Origin: Acidobacteriota bacterium
GTDB taxonomy: Bacteria; Actinomycetota; Acidimicrobiia; Acidimicrobiales; Palsa-688
Assembly: GCA_028876385.1 (NCBI GenBank)
Contig: JAGWSF010000155.1
Coordinates: 1 to 34,525, forward strand
Direction: 5' to 3'
Length of the DNA stretch: 34,525 nt
Both the position numbers and the translations under genes were made by a program. The notes under the pieces were generated by a model. It did not search any database. It was not told the origin of the DNA and worked only from the letters and a program-made list of their open reading frames with translations. This document shows, in pieces, positions 1-8,205 of the stretch; positions within the stretch are counted from its first letter, which is position 1; each line of letters begins with the position of its first letter.

Positions 1-662
1 AAGGCGGCCTCGTAGGCGTCCTTGGCCTCCCGGGTGGGACCGGCCAGGTGACCCGCCACGCAGGCGGCTTCGAACCCGGCCGAGGCGGTGGACCCCTCGA
101 GCGCATCCGCCGCGCAATCGGCTACCAGGAGCGCGGCGGTGTGCAGATCGTGGCCCTCCCCCTCCGACTCCCCGCCCACCGAGTCCAGGGCGGCCAGATC
201 GCTCAGCGATCGAGCTGACGCCAGACCGTCCGCCAGGGACCTCGACGTTTCGGGCGAGCCGGCCAGGGCGTCGAGCACCCGGTCGCGGCTGCGCCACGCC
301 ATGTCGGCGGCGAACTCCTCGCTGATCCGCTCGTGCCAGGCCGGGACGGGCCGCAGAAGCCGCCCCCGGCGTGCCACGATCTTGTGGCGGGCGGTCTCCA
401 CGGGGGCTTCCAGTTCGATCACCCACAGCCGGTCCGACAGCCAGTAGGAGAGATGGTCGGCGTCGGTAGCGTGGATCCCGGAGCGGCACGGCTCCACCCC
501 GGCCGCTTCCACCCATGCACCGGGCCGGCCATCCGACGGCAACGGCCACTCGAAGTCCGTGATCACCGTCCCGGCCGACTCCTGGAGGAACTTGAAGGCC
601 TCGGTGCCACCCCCGCCTGCGGGCTCCGACCGCTCCGAGCGGCGTCGCCAGAGCCATCGCAC
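1..662 (-). CDS. Uncharacterised protein, C-terminus cut by the window edge
   Basis: Reading leftward from GTG at 662 the frame stays open to base 1, giving 220 codons with no stop; the C-terminus lies outside the window. The start directly follows the TGA (665-663) of the debranching-enzyme gene, so the two are probably co-transcribed and translationally coupled. After a short Arg-rich N-terminus the visible protein has AFKFLQES, then CRSGIHA, LSYWLSDRLWVIEL and RHKIVARRGRL, followed by an acidic, Ala-rich helical stretch. I have the impression of similar uncharacterised actinobacterial proteins with this KFL / SGIHA / LW-EL / RHK-VA-RGRL pattern, but know no function for them. No signal peptide or membrane segment is seen. 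An ATG four bases downstream is in another frame. Coding is well supported by composition and length; function is unknown. Confidence 0.7.
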   Translation of the reverse strand, partial: MRWLWRRRSERSEPAGGGGTEAFKFLQESAGTVITDFEWPLPSDGRPGAWVEAAGVEPCRSGIHATDADHLSYWLSDRLWVIELEAPVETARHKIVARRGRLLRPVPAWHERISEEFAADMAWRSRDRVLDALAGSPETSRSLADGLASARSLSDLAALDSVGGESEGEGHDLHTAALLVADCAADALEGSTASAGFEAACVAGHLAGPTREAKDAYEAA

Positions 663-2579
663 TCAGGAATGCTGACTGATCCGGAGCAACTCCGCAACCG
701 ACCAGGCCTGGAAAGGGCAGCCGGTGGCCTGGTGGGGAGCAGCGCCGTCGGCGGTCTCGGAGACCGAACCGAGCCCCCAGTCGCCGAGGTGGGCGGCCAG
801 ACCGGCGACCAGCGGCGCCACCTCGCCGCCGGCCAGGCGGGCGACCTCGCTGTAGGGGCCGACCAGCCACGGCCACACGGTGCCCTGGTGGTAGGCCCGG
901 TCCCGCTCGCCCGGCCCGCCGCGGTGGGCCGGCGTGAAGCGCCCGTCGGAGGGAGCCAGGGAGCGCAGGCCAAGAGGGGTGACCAACGGAGCGCAAGCCG
1001 CGAGCAGCGACTCGACGGCCGGCCCGTCGGACCTGAGGGGACCATACGGCAGCGAGGCAGCCAGAAGCTGGTTGGGACGCACGCTGGCGTCATCGCCGTC
1101 GGGGCCGTCGACCACGTCGAACAGGCCCAGGCCGTCGGGGCGCACGAAGCGGGACCGGAAGCTTGCGGTGGCCGCCCCGGCCAGAGCGTCGAGGCGGGTC
1201 GCGTCCCGGCCGATAGAAGCCATGAGGCGCCCGAGGCCGACCAGGCCGTTGACCCACAGGGCGTTCACCTCCACCGGTTTGCCGGCCCGGGCGGTGATCG
1301 GCCGACCGTCGACTCGGGCGTCCATCCACGTGAGCGCCCAGCCCGGCGACCCCTGGCCGATCAGGCCGTCGGCGGGGTCGACTCCGATACCGAAGCGGGT
1401 GCCCGCCACATGGTGGTCCACGACCTCGAGCAACCGGTCGGCGAGGTCCGCAGCCAGGTCGACATCGGCGGTCACCTCGACGTGGCGGGATACCGCGTGC
1501 AGCAGCCACAACGTGCCGTCCACCGTGTTGTACTCGGTCCCGCCGGCGTCGGCGGTGTTGGCCAGCATGCCCTCCGAGAGGGTCGCCGCCGCCGCTTTCA
1601 GAAGGCGGCGACCCTCGTCGGCACGCCCCGTGGCGAGGAACAGCCCTTCGTAGGAGGTCATGGTGTCGCGCGACCAGTCTCCGAACCAGGGGTAGCCGGC
1701 GACGACCGTCGGCCCCGGCGCGCCGGGCGCCTCGACGACGAACTGGTCGGCGGCCAGGGTGAGCATCCGGTCGGTGGGGTCGGAGGCCCCGGAGGAGGCG
1801 GCGAGGGCTCGGGCCCGGTGGCCGGCGGCGTCGACGAGCCGCTCGGCGGGAGGCGGCGACTGCTCCAGATCCCCCGCCCAGGCCGTCACCGAGGCGTGGT
1901 CTCCCGGGTTCATTTCCTGGGTGAACCGCCCGGCGTGCCGGAGGTCCTCGACCGGGTTGAGGCCTCTGGACGCTTCCTCCCGGCACCACGCCCCCCGGTA
2001 CCAGGCGCCGTCGGGCTCGAACCCGGGACCGGCGACACGGTAGGAGTTCTCGAAGACGAAGCCGTCGGCTGTCGTTTCCATGTGTGGGTCGGCCGCCGCG
2101 AAGCGTTCGCCGTGGACGTCCCGCCAGGTGCACAAAGCGCCCAGCTCCAGACGCAGGGCGGGTCCCGACAGCAGCCGGTAGTGGACGCCGACCGCCGGGC
2201 GGCCATGGGCCATGGCGAGACGGCACTCGATCACCACGTCGTCGGCCCGCCAGCGCCAGGTTGGCACCCCGTCCTCCACATGGAAGCCCGACAGCAGAGC
2301 GTGACCGGCCGGATCGACGGCGCCGCCCTGCCACTCCCAGGTGCCGAGCCGGATGCGCCGGCCGCCCACGATCACCACCGGGTCGAGCCCGGCGAGGGCC
2401 AGGTGCCGTCCGATCGGTGGCTCCGTGGCCACCACGAGGAGGCCGTGGTAGCGGCGGGTCCGCAGCCCGGCGACGGTCCCCATGGCGAAACCGCCCAGAC
2501 CGTCGGTGACCAGCCATTCCCGGCTGGCCGCCTCTGCCAGGTTGCCGCAGGTCTGAGGTCCGAAGCGCAGAGAGGTCAC
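663..2579 (-). CDS. Amylo-alpha-1,6-glucosidase / glycogen debranching enzyme family
   Basis: 638 residues from GTG at 2579. The N-terminus carries the signature of the bacterial/archaeal debranching N-domain (EWLVTDGLGGFAMGT, then RRYHGLLVVA), a beta-rich domain over roughly residues 1-230. The C-terminal (alpha/alpha)6 catalytic part (about 260-630) shows WFGDWSRDTM, NTVDGTLWLLHA, WMDARVDG and HQGTVWPWLVGPY, typical of GDE_C enzymes that hydrolyse alpha-1,6 branches of glycogen or related glucans. No signal peptide, so cytoplasmic. A longer in-frame version from ATG 2666 would begin on top of the divergent gene and adds residues that do not look like the family, so GTG 2579 is preferred. 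Nothing resembling a good Shine-Dalgarno precedes it; instead an inverted repeat lies 7-27 nt upstream. The substrate is inferred from the family; other alpha-glucans or trehalose-like sugars remain possible. Confidence 0.88.
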   Translation of the reverse strand: MTSLRFGPQTCGNLAEAASREWLVTDGLGGFAMGTVAGLRTRRYHGLLVVATEPPIGRHLALAGLDPVVIVGGRRIRLGTWEWQGGAVDPAGHALLSGFHVEDGVPTWRWRADDVVIECRLAMAHGRPAVGVHYRLLSGPALRLELGALCTWRDVHGERFAAADPHMETTADGFVFENSYRVAGPGFEPDGAWYRGAWCREEASRGLNPVEDLRHAGRFTQEMNPGDHASVTAWAGDLEQSPPPAERLVDAAGHRARALAASSGASDPTDRMLTLAADQFVVEAPGAPGPTVVAGYPWFGDWSRDTMTSYEGLFLATGRADEGRRLLKAAAATLSEGMLANTADAGGTEYNTVDGTLWLLHAVSRHVEVTADVDLAADLADRLLEVVDHHVAGTRFGIGVDPADGLIGQGSPGWALTWMDARVDGRPITARAGKPVEVNALWVNGLVGLGRLMASIGRDATRLDALAGAATASFRSRFVRPDGLGLFDVVDGPDGDDASVRPNQLLAASLPYGPLRSDGPAVESLLAACAPLVTPLGLRSLAPSDGRFTPAHRGGPGERDRAYHQGTVWPWLVGPYSEVARLAGGEVAPLVAGLAAHLGDWGLGSVSETADGAAPHQATGCPFQAWSVAELLRISQHS

Positions 2580-2585
2580 GCTGTT

Positions 2586-2606
2586 TACCGTCCGGGGAGG
2601 ACGGTA
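2586..2606. repeat. 8-bp inverted repeat between divergent sugar genes (possible operator)
   Basis: Arms TACCGTCC and GGACGGTA are perfect, separated by five bases. The element sits 7 nt from the GTG of the leftward debranching gene and 60 nt from the ATG of the rightward glucosidase. It could be a regulator binding site for both transcripts or an RNA hairpin near the ribosome entry site of the leftward gene. Confidence 0.5.
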
Positions 2607-2629
2607 TTCGTTACACCGGAGCCCTCGGC

Positions 2630-2649
2630 GGCGTAACGCCAGCGGCGTT
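2630..2649. repeat. Overlapping GGCGT/ACGCC inverted repeats
   Basis: GGCGT-A-ACGCC (2630-2640) is a perfect odd palindrome, and AACGCC-AGC-GGCGTT (2635-2649) is a perfect 6-bp inverted repeat sharing its centre arm. Both lie in the same divergent intergenic region, 17 nt before the glucosidase ATG. They may be a second operator half-site cluster, but chance is not excluded in GC-rich DNA. Confidence 0.35.
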
Positions 2650-2666
2650 GCGAAGACAGTTGACAT

Positions 2667-5273
2667 ATGCCGATGACAGAACCGGCCGAAACCGAGCGGC
2701 TGCGCGACCAGCCGGCGGAGTGGCGCAGATGGGGCCCCTACCTGAGCGAGCGGGCGTGGGGCACCGTACGGGAGGACTACAGCGAGTACGGAGAGGCGTG
2801 GGACTCGTTCCCCCACGACCACGCCCGGTCCCGGGTGTACCGGTGGAACGAGGATGGTCTCGGCGGTATCTGCGACGACCAGCAGCGGCTGTGCCTGGCC
2901 TTCGCTTTCTGGAATGGCCGGGACCCGATACTGAAGGAGCGGATCTTCGGACTGACCGGGCCGGAGGGCAACCACGGAGAGGACGCCAAAGAGTACTGGT
3001 GGTACCTCGACAGCACGCCCAGCCACTCGTGGATGCGCTGGCGGTACATGTACCCCCAAAACGAGTTCCCGTACGCCGACCTGGTGGCCGAGAACGCCCG
3101 GCGGGGAGGCGAGGACCCCGAGTACGAGTTGCTCGACACCGGGGTGTTCGCCGAGGACCGCTACTGGGACATCACCGCGGAGTACGCCAAGGCCGCCCCC
3201 GACGATCTGTGCATCCGCCTCACGGTCCGCAACGCCGGTCCCGAGGAGCAGTCCCTGCACGTGCTGCCCACCCTCTGGTTCCGCAACACCTGGTCGTGGG
3301 GCCTCGACGAGCGTCGACCGACGATCGTGGCCTCGGGTGGAGCGCTCGTGGCCACCCACCATTCCCTGGGCAGCTACACCCTCGTCGGTGACGGCGAGGC
3401 GGCGACCCTCGTCTGTGACAACGAAACCAACCGTCGGCGCCTCTACGGTTTCGACAACGCCTCCCCCTACCCCAAGGACGGCATCGCCGACCACGTCGTG
3501 CACGGAACCGACACCGTGAATCCCGAAGGGGTCGGCACCAAGGCGGCACTGCACTACCGCGTCACGGTCGCAGCCGGGGCCACGACCGAGATCCGCCTAC
3601 GTTTGTCCAACCGCGCCGCGGCCATCGACGCCGGTTGGTCGCAGGCCATGCGCAGTCGCGCCGCCGACGCCGACGAGTTCTACGCCGGGTTGACACCCGA
3701 GGGCACCCCGGCCGAGCAGATGGTGGTGGCCCGCCAGGCTCTGGCCGGGATGCTGTGGTCCAAGCAGTTCTTCCACTACGACGTGGACCGCTGGCTGAAG
3801 GGCGACCCGGCCGGTCCTCCCCCGCCGCCCGGACGCTTCGGCGGCCGCAACCACGACTGGTGGCACCTCAACAGCGCCGACATCATCTCCATGCCTGACA
3901 AATGGGAGTATCCGTGGTTCGCGGCCTGGGACCTGGCTTTCCACTGCGTGGCCCTGGCCCACGTGGACGCCGAGTTCGCCAAGGACCAGTTGCTGCTCAT
4001 GTGCCGGGAGTGGTACATGCATCCGAACGGTCAGATCCCGGCCTACGAGTGGGCCTTCGGCGACGTCAACCCCCCAGTGCACGCCTGGGCCGCGCTGCAG
4101 GTGTTCCAGATAGACGGGAGCCGGGACTTCGCCTTCTTGAAGCGGATCCTGTCCAAGCTCCTGCTCAACTTCACGTGGTGGGTCAACCGTAAGGATGCGC
4201 AGGGGAACAACGTCTTCGAAGGCGGGTTCCTCGGACTCGACAACATCGGACCGATCGACCGCTCGGCGTCGCTTCCGGCCGGCGGGCGTCTCGAGCAGTC
4301 CGACGGCACGGCGTGGATGGCCATGTACTGCCTGAACCTCCTCGAGATGTCCCTGCTCCTCGCCCTCCACGACCCCGCCTACGAGGACCTCGGGACCAAG
4401 TTCCTGGAGCATTTCGCTTATATCGCCACAGCAATCAACGAGCGCGGTCTGTGGGACGACGAGGACGGCTTCTACTACGACGTGTTCAAGGTCGACGGGG
4501 CCAGCATCCCCGTCCGGGTGCGGTCCATGGTGGGCCTCATCCCCTTATGCGCCACCATGACCCTCGGTCGGGCCACCATGGACGGACTGCCCGCCTTCTC
4601 CGGTCACCTGCGATGGTTCGCCGAGAACCGCCCGGAGTTCGCCGAGACCATCAACAACACCCACACGCTCGGCATGGACGAGGGCCGGCTGCTGTCCATC
4701 GTCACCCCGGACCGGCTCCGGCGGATCCTCACCGTCGTGCTCGCCGAGGACGAGTTCCTCTCCCCCTACGGGCTGCGGGCGCTGGCCCGAAGCCACCGCG
4801 ACCACCCATTCACCCTGGAGGTGCGGGGACAGGTCGCAGGTACCGTCGACTACGAGCCGGGCGAGTCGACCACCGGGCTGTTCGGAGGAAACTCCAACTG
4901 GCGGGGCCCGATCTGGTTCCCGGTCAACTACCTGGTGATCGAGGCGTTGGGCCGCTTCGCCCGCTACCTCGGCGACGACTTCACGATCGAGCATCCGCAG
5001 GGCTCGGGGCAGCAGATGACGCTCGCCCAGGTGGCCGACGAGCTGTCGGGTCGCCTGGTATCCATCTTCCTGGAGGACGAAGAGGGGCGCCGGCCGGTCC
5101 ACGGAGGCCGGGCCATGTTCGACTCGGACCCCGTCTGGCACGCCCAGTTGCCGTTCCACGAGTACTTCCATGGAGACACCGGAGCCGGGCTCGGCGCATC
5201 ACACCAGACGGGCTGGACCGGCCTGGTCGCCGATCTGATCATCCGTAAGGGTGACTGGAGGGGCGGGCGTTGA
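2667..5273 (+). CDS. GH63-like glucosidase (MGH1-like glycoside hydrolase)
   Basis: 868 residues, ATG at 2667 (a second ATG two codons later is equally possible; no clear Shine-Dalgarno). The N-terminal third matches the bacterial 'glucosidase' family: WGPYLSERAWGTVREDYSEY, FPHDHARSR, LKERIFGLTGPEGNHGEDAKE. The C-terminal (alpha/alpha)6 GH63-type domain has EYPWFAAWDLAFHCVALA, NGQIPAYEWAFGDVNPPVH, GGNSNWRGPIWFPVNYL and a final HGDTGAGLGASHQTGWTGL. The Asp in AAWDLAF and acidic residues near the C-terminus are the likely catalytic pair by analogy with GH63/YgjK. No signal peptide, so probably a cytoplasmic alpha-glucosidase acting on an oligosaccharide or glucoside; the true substrate is unknown. 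It heads a five-gene run whose stop (TGA 5271-5273) overlaps the next start. Confidence 0.88.
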   Translation: MPMTEPAETERLRDQPAEWRRWGPYLSERAWGTVREDYSEYGEAWDSFPHDHARSRVYRWNEDGLGGICDDQQRLCLAFAFWNGRDPILKERIFGLTGPEGNHGEDAKEYWWYLDSTPSHSWMRWRYMYPQNEFPYADLVAENARRGGEDPEYELLDTGVFAEDRYWDITAEYAKAAPDDLCIRLTVRNAGPEEQSLHVLPTLWFRNTWSWGLDERRPTIVASGGALVATHHSLGSYTLVGDGEAATLVCDNETNRRRLYGFDNASPYPKDGIADHVVHGTDTVNPEGVGTKAALHYRVTVAAGATTEIRLRLSNRAAAIDAGWSQAMRSRAADADEFYAGLTPEGTPAEQMVVARQALAGMLWSKQFFHYDVDRWLKGDPAGPPPPPGRFGGRNHDWWHLNSADIISMPDKWEYPWFAAWDLAFHCVALAHVDAEFAKDQLLLMCREWYMHPNGQIPAYEWAFGDVNPPVHAWAALQVFQIDGSRDFAFLKRILSKLLLNFTWWVNRKDAQGNNVFEGGFLGLDNIGPIDRSASLPAGGRLEQSDGTAWMAMYCLNLLEMSLLLALHDPAYEDLGTKFLEHFAYIATAINERGLWDDEDGFYYDVFKVDGASIPVRVRSMVGLIPLCATMTLGRATMDGLPAFSGHLRWFAENRPEFAETINNTHTLGMDEGRLLSIVTPDRLRRILTVVLAEDEFLSPYGLRALARSHRDHPFTLEVRGQVAGTVDYEPGESTTGLFGGNSNWRGPIWFPVNYLVIEALGRFARYLGDDFTIEHPQGSGQQMTLAQVADELSGRLVSIFLEDEEGRRPVHGGRAMFDSDPVWHAQLPFHEYFHGDTGAGLGASHQTGWTGLVADLIIRKGDWRGGR

Positions 5274-6817
5274 GCGAGCGCTACGACGTCATCGTCATCG
5301 GGACCGGCGCCGGTGGGGGCACCCTGGCTCACCGGCTGGCAACCACGGGCAAGCGGATCCTCATCCTCGAACGAGGTGATTTCCTGCCCCGCGAGAAGGA
5401 GAACTGGAGTCCCGTGGCCGTCTGGGGCGACCGCCGGTACCACAACTCAGGCAAGTGGCTCGACGGTGACGGCCGGGAGTTCAGCCCCAAGCAGCACTAC
5501 TACGTCGGGGGCAACACCAAGTTCTACGGAGCCGTGCTGTTCCGGATGCGGGAGAGGGACTTCTCCAAGGTTCACCACGTCGACGGTGTGTCCGAGGCGT
5601 GGCCCATCAGCTACGCCGACCTCGAGCCTTACTACACCGCAGCCGAACAGCTCTACCAGGTGCACGGCCTGCGAGGAGCCGACCCCACCGAGCCGCCTGC
5701 CTCCGCTCCCTATCCCCACCCCCCGATCTCCAACGAGGCGCGTATCGACCAGTTGAGCGAGGACCTCCTGGCGTCGGGGCTCCACCCCTTCCCGCTGCCC
5801 AACGGCATCCTGATAGACGAGTCCGACCCGGCCCACAGTCCCTGCATCCGCTGCGAGACCTGCGACGGGTTCCCGTGCCTGCTCGGCGCCAAGGCCGACT
5901 CCCATGTCGTCTGCGTCGAGCCGGCTCTGCGCCACAGCAACGTATCCCTGCTCACCAACGCCCGGGTCGTCCGTCTCGACACCTCCCCCGACGGCCGGGA
6001 GGTCACAGGAGTGGTGGTGGAGCGCGGCGGCCAGACCGAGGTGTACCAGGCGGACATCGTCGCCCTCGCGGCAGGAGCGATCAACTCGGCGGCGATACTG
6101 CTGGCCTCGGCCAACGATCGTCACCCCGACGGCCTGGCCAACCGGTCGGGCGTGGTGGGACGCAACCTGATGCTGCACCTGAACTCGTCGCTGATCGCCT
6201 TCTCCCGGTCACCCAACCCGACCCGCTTCCAGAAGACGCTCGGCGTGAACGACTACTACTGGGGTGACGGGGACTGGCCGTTCCCTCTCGGTCACATGCA
6301 GATGCTCGGCCGCAGCGACGCCTTCACGATGTCTCTCGACGCGCCCGAGGCGGACGATCCCGCCGACCTGGCCCGCCACTCCCTCGATTTCTGGCTCACC
6401 ACCGAGGACCTGGCCCGCTGGGGGAACCGGGTCGTACCCCGTCCCGACGGAACCGTCCAGGTGCACTACAAGCCGACCAATGTCGAAGCCCACGACCGAC
6501 TCACCGAGAGGTTCAAGGCCCTGCTCAGCACCATGCGCTGCCACGACAACGTCATCTACCGCTCCGAGTACGTGGGGGGAAGGCTCGGAATCTCAGGGGT
6601 CGCCCACCAGAACGGCACCATCCGCTTCGGCCACGATCCGGCCAGCTCGGCTCTCGACGTGGACTGCAAGGCCCACGACTTGGAGAACCTCTACGTAGCC
6701 GACGCCAGCTTCTTCGTGTCGGCATCGGCGGTCAACCCGACGCTCACCATCATCGCCAACGCGCTGAGAGTCGGGGATCGAATCAGCGAGCACCTGGGCG
6801 TGGCGGTACCGCGGTGA
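5270..6817 (+). CDS. GMC-family FAD oxidoreductase with four-cysteine cluster
   Basis: 515 residues from TTG at 5270, overlapping the previous stop by 4 nt; GGAGGGG at 5257-5263 is a strong ribosome site 6 nt upstream and supports the TTG. The FAD dinucleotide fold is GTGAGG (residues 11-16) with LILERGD as the following acidic strand. The C-terminal GMC signature ends in NLYVADASFFVSASAVNPTLTI, with the expected His (VAHQNGT) and Asn (AVNPTLT) catalytic pair. In the middle lies C192-x2-C195-x2-C198-x4-C203, unlike simple glucose oxidases and reminiscent of sugar/polyol dehydrogenases that carry an Fe-S cluster or disulfides. No signal peptide is visible, so it is likely a cytoplasmic sugar or alcohol dehydrogenase or oxidase passing electrons to a partner. 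The substrate (glucose, another pyranose, a polyol) cannot be told from sequence. Confidence 0.88.
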   Translation: MSERYDVIVIGTGAGGGTLAHRLATTGKRILILERGDFLPREKENWSPVAVWGDRRYHNSGKWLDGDGREFSPKQHYYVGGNTKFYGAVLFRMRERDFSKVHHVDGVSEAWPISYADLEPYYTAAEQLYQVHGLRGADPTEPPASAPYPHPPISNEARIDQLSEDLLASGLHPFPLPNGILIDESDPAHSPCIRCETCDGFPCLLGAKADSHVVCVEPALRHSNVSLLTNARVVRLDTSPDGREVTGVVVERGGQTEVYQADIVALAAGAINSAAILLASANDRHPDGLANRSGVVGRNLMLHLNSSLIAFSRSPNPTRFQKTLGVNDYYWGDGDWPFPLGHMQMLGRSDAFTMSLDAPEADDPADLARHSLDFWLTTEDLARWGNRVVPRPDGTVQVHYKPTNVEAHDRLTERFKALLSTMRCHDNVIYRSEYVGGRLGISGVAHQNGTIRFGHDPASSALDVDCKAHDLENLYVADASFFVSASAVNPTLTIIANALRVGDRISEHLGVAVPR

Positions 6818-8205
6818 GCGAATCGTTCGACGTAGTGGTGATCGGCGCCGGCCCGGCCGGTGAGAATGTGGCGGGCCGGTGCGCCGAGGGAGGCCTCACC
6901 GTGGCCATCGTCGAGTCGGAACTGGTGGGCGGCGAGTGCTCCTACTGGGGATGCATGCCGAGCAAGGCGCTACTGCGTCCCGGTGACGTCCTCGCCGCGG
7001 CGCGCCGGGTTCCGGGTGCGGCGGGCTCGGTGACCGGCGGAGCGGACCCGTTGGCGACCTTCGCCACCCGCGACAGCTTCGCCGGGCACTGGGACGACCA
7101 GGGCCAGGTGCCGTGGCTCGTCGAGCGGGGGATCGAACTGGTCAGGGGCACCGGCCGCCTGGCCGGCGAGAGCGCGGTCGTGGTCGCCCAGAGGGACGGG
7201 ACCACCCGCCATCTGGTGGCGACGACCGCGGTGGTGATCGCCACCGGGACCAGGGCGGCGCGGCCACCGATCGCCGGCCTGGCCGAAGCCGGCCCGTGGG
7301 ACAATCGCGACATCACCGCGACCTCGAAGGTCCCGGGGCGCCTCCTCGTGATCGGTGGGGGTGTGATCGGCTGCGAGATGGCCCAGGCCTTCCGGAGGCT
7401 CGGGACCTCCGAGGTGACCATCGTCGAGGCCATGGATCGCCTCCTCGGTGCCGAGGAGCCTTTCGTGGGCGAAGAGCTGCGGCAAGCGTTCACGGCCGAG
7501 GGGATTCGAGTGATCACGGGGGCACGGGTCGCCAGAGTCGAGCGCCGTCCCGACGGCAGTGTCGTCGCCGAACTCGGGGACCCGGGTGAGGTGACCGCCG
7601 ACGAGGTGCTCGTGGCGACCGGTCGGAGACCCGCGACCGAGAACCTGGGCTTGGAGCTGTTCGGGATCGAACCCGGCGGGCCCATCGCCGTCGATGACCG
7701 GCTGCGGGCCACCGCCGTTCCCGGCGGGTGGCTCTACGCCGTCGGCGATTGCAACGGACGCTCACTGTTGACCCACATGGGCAAGTACCAGGCTCGCGTC
7801 TGCGGCGAGGTCATCCTGGGCAGGGACGTGACCGACCTGGCCGACGGGTTGGCCGTCCCCCGGGTCACTTTCACTGACCCCCAGGTCAGCGCCGTCGGGC
7901 TCACCGAGGCCCAGGCCCGCCAGTCCGGCCGTCGGGTCCGGGCGGTGTCGTTCCCGACCGGCCACGTCGCCGGGTCGGCCGTACTCGGTGAGGGCGCGGT
8001 CGGTACCAGCAAGATCGTGGTCGACGAGGACACCCACGTGATCGTCGGCGCCACCTTCACCGGAACCAACGTGCAGGAACTGCTGCACTCGGCCACAGTG
8101 GCCATCGTGGGCCAGGTTCCGATCGAGCGGCTCTGGCACGCCGTTCCGTCCTTTCCCACCGTCAGCGAGGTCTGGCTGCGACTCATGGAGGCTTACGAAC
8201 GATGA
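6814..8205 (+). CDS. Pyridine nucleotide-disulfide oxidoreductase, dihydrolipoamide dehydrogenase-like
   Basis: 463 residues from GTG at 6814, overlapping the GMC stop by 4 nt (GTGA). FAD fold GAGPAG (11-16); redox disulfide GGECSYWGCMPSK with C42 and C47; NAD(P) fold VIGGGVIGCEMA; second FAD motif LYAVGDCNG; C-terminal dimerisation domain. The usual C-terminal HPTxSE catalytic motif reads FPTVSE here, so the base-forming His is replaced by Phe at that place, although a His occurs seven residues earlier (HAVPSF). That argues against ordinary lipoamide chemistry and for a different disulfide or quinone-type acceptor. No lipoyl-bearing complex is encoded nearby. Within the cassette it might reoxidise NAD(P)H or relay electrons for the flanking sugar dehydrogenases; that is inference. 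Confidence 0.85.
   Translation: MSESFDVVVIGAGPAGENVAGRCAEGGLTVAIVESELVGGECSYWGCMPSKALLRPGDVLAAARRVPGAAGSVTGGADPLATFATRDSFAGHWDDQGQVPWLVERGIELVRGTGRLAGESAVVVAQRDGTTRHLVATTAVVIATGTRAARPPIAGLAEAGPWDNRDITATSKVPGRLLVIGGGVIGCEMAQAFRRLGTSEVTIVEAMDRLLGAEEPFVGEELRQAFTAEGIRVITGARVARVERRPDGSVVAELGDPGEVTADEVLVATGRRPATENLGLELFGIEPGGPIAVDDRLRATAVPGGWLYAVGDCNGRSLLTHMGKYQARVCGEVILGRDVTDLADGLAVPRVTFTDPQVSAVGLTEAQARQSGRRVRAVSFPTGHVAGSAVLGEGAVGTSKIVVDEDTHVIVGATFTGTNVQELLHSATVAIVGQVPIERLWHAVPSFPTVSEVWLRLMEAYER

Noticed and set aside
333..2636. 767-codon open frame on the plus strand opposite the debranching enzyme gene
   Set aside because: It is the GC-rich antisense shadow of a gene with clear family motifs; its translation is Gly/Pro/Arg-rich and low in complexity.
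2660..2665. TTGACA as a -35 box
   Set aside because: It ends one base before the glucosidase start codon, so it cannot drive that gene, and no -10 follows at the right distance.
2580..3554. N-terminal extension of the debranching enzyme to 3554
   Set aside because: It would lie opposite the glucosidase gene; the translated extension has no family similarity and the GTG at 2579 fits the known N-terminus.
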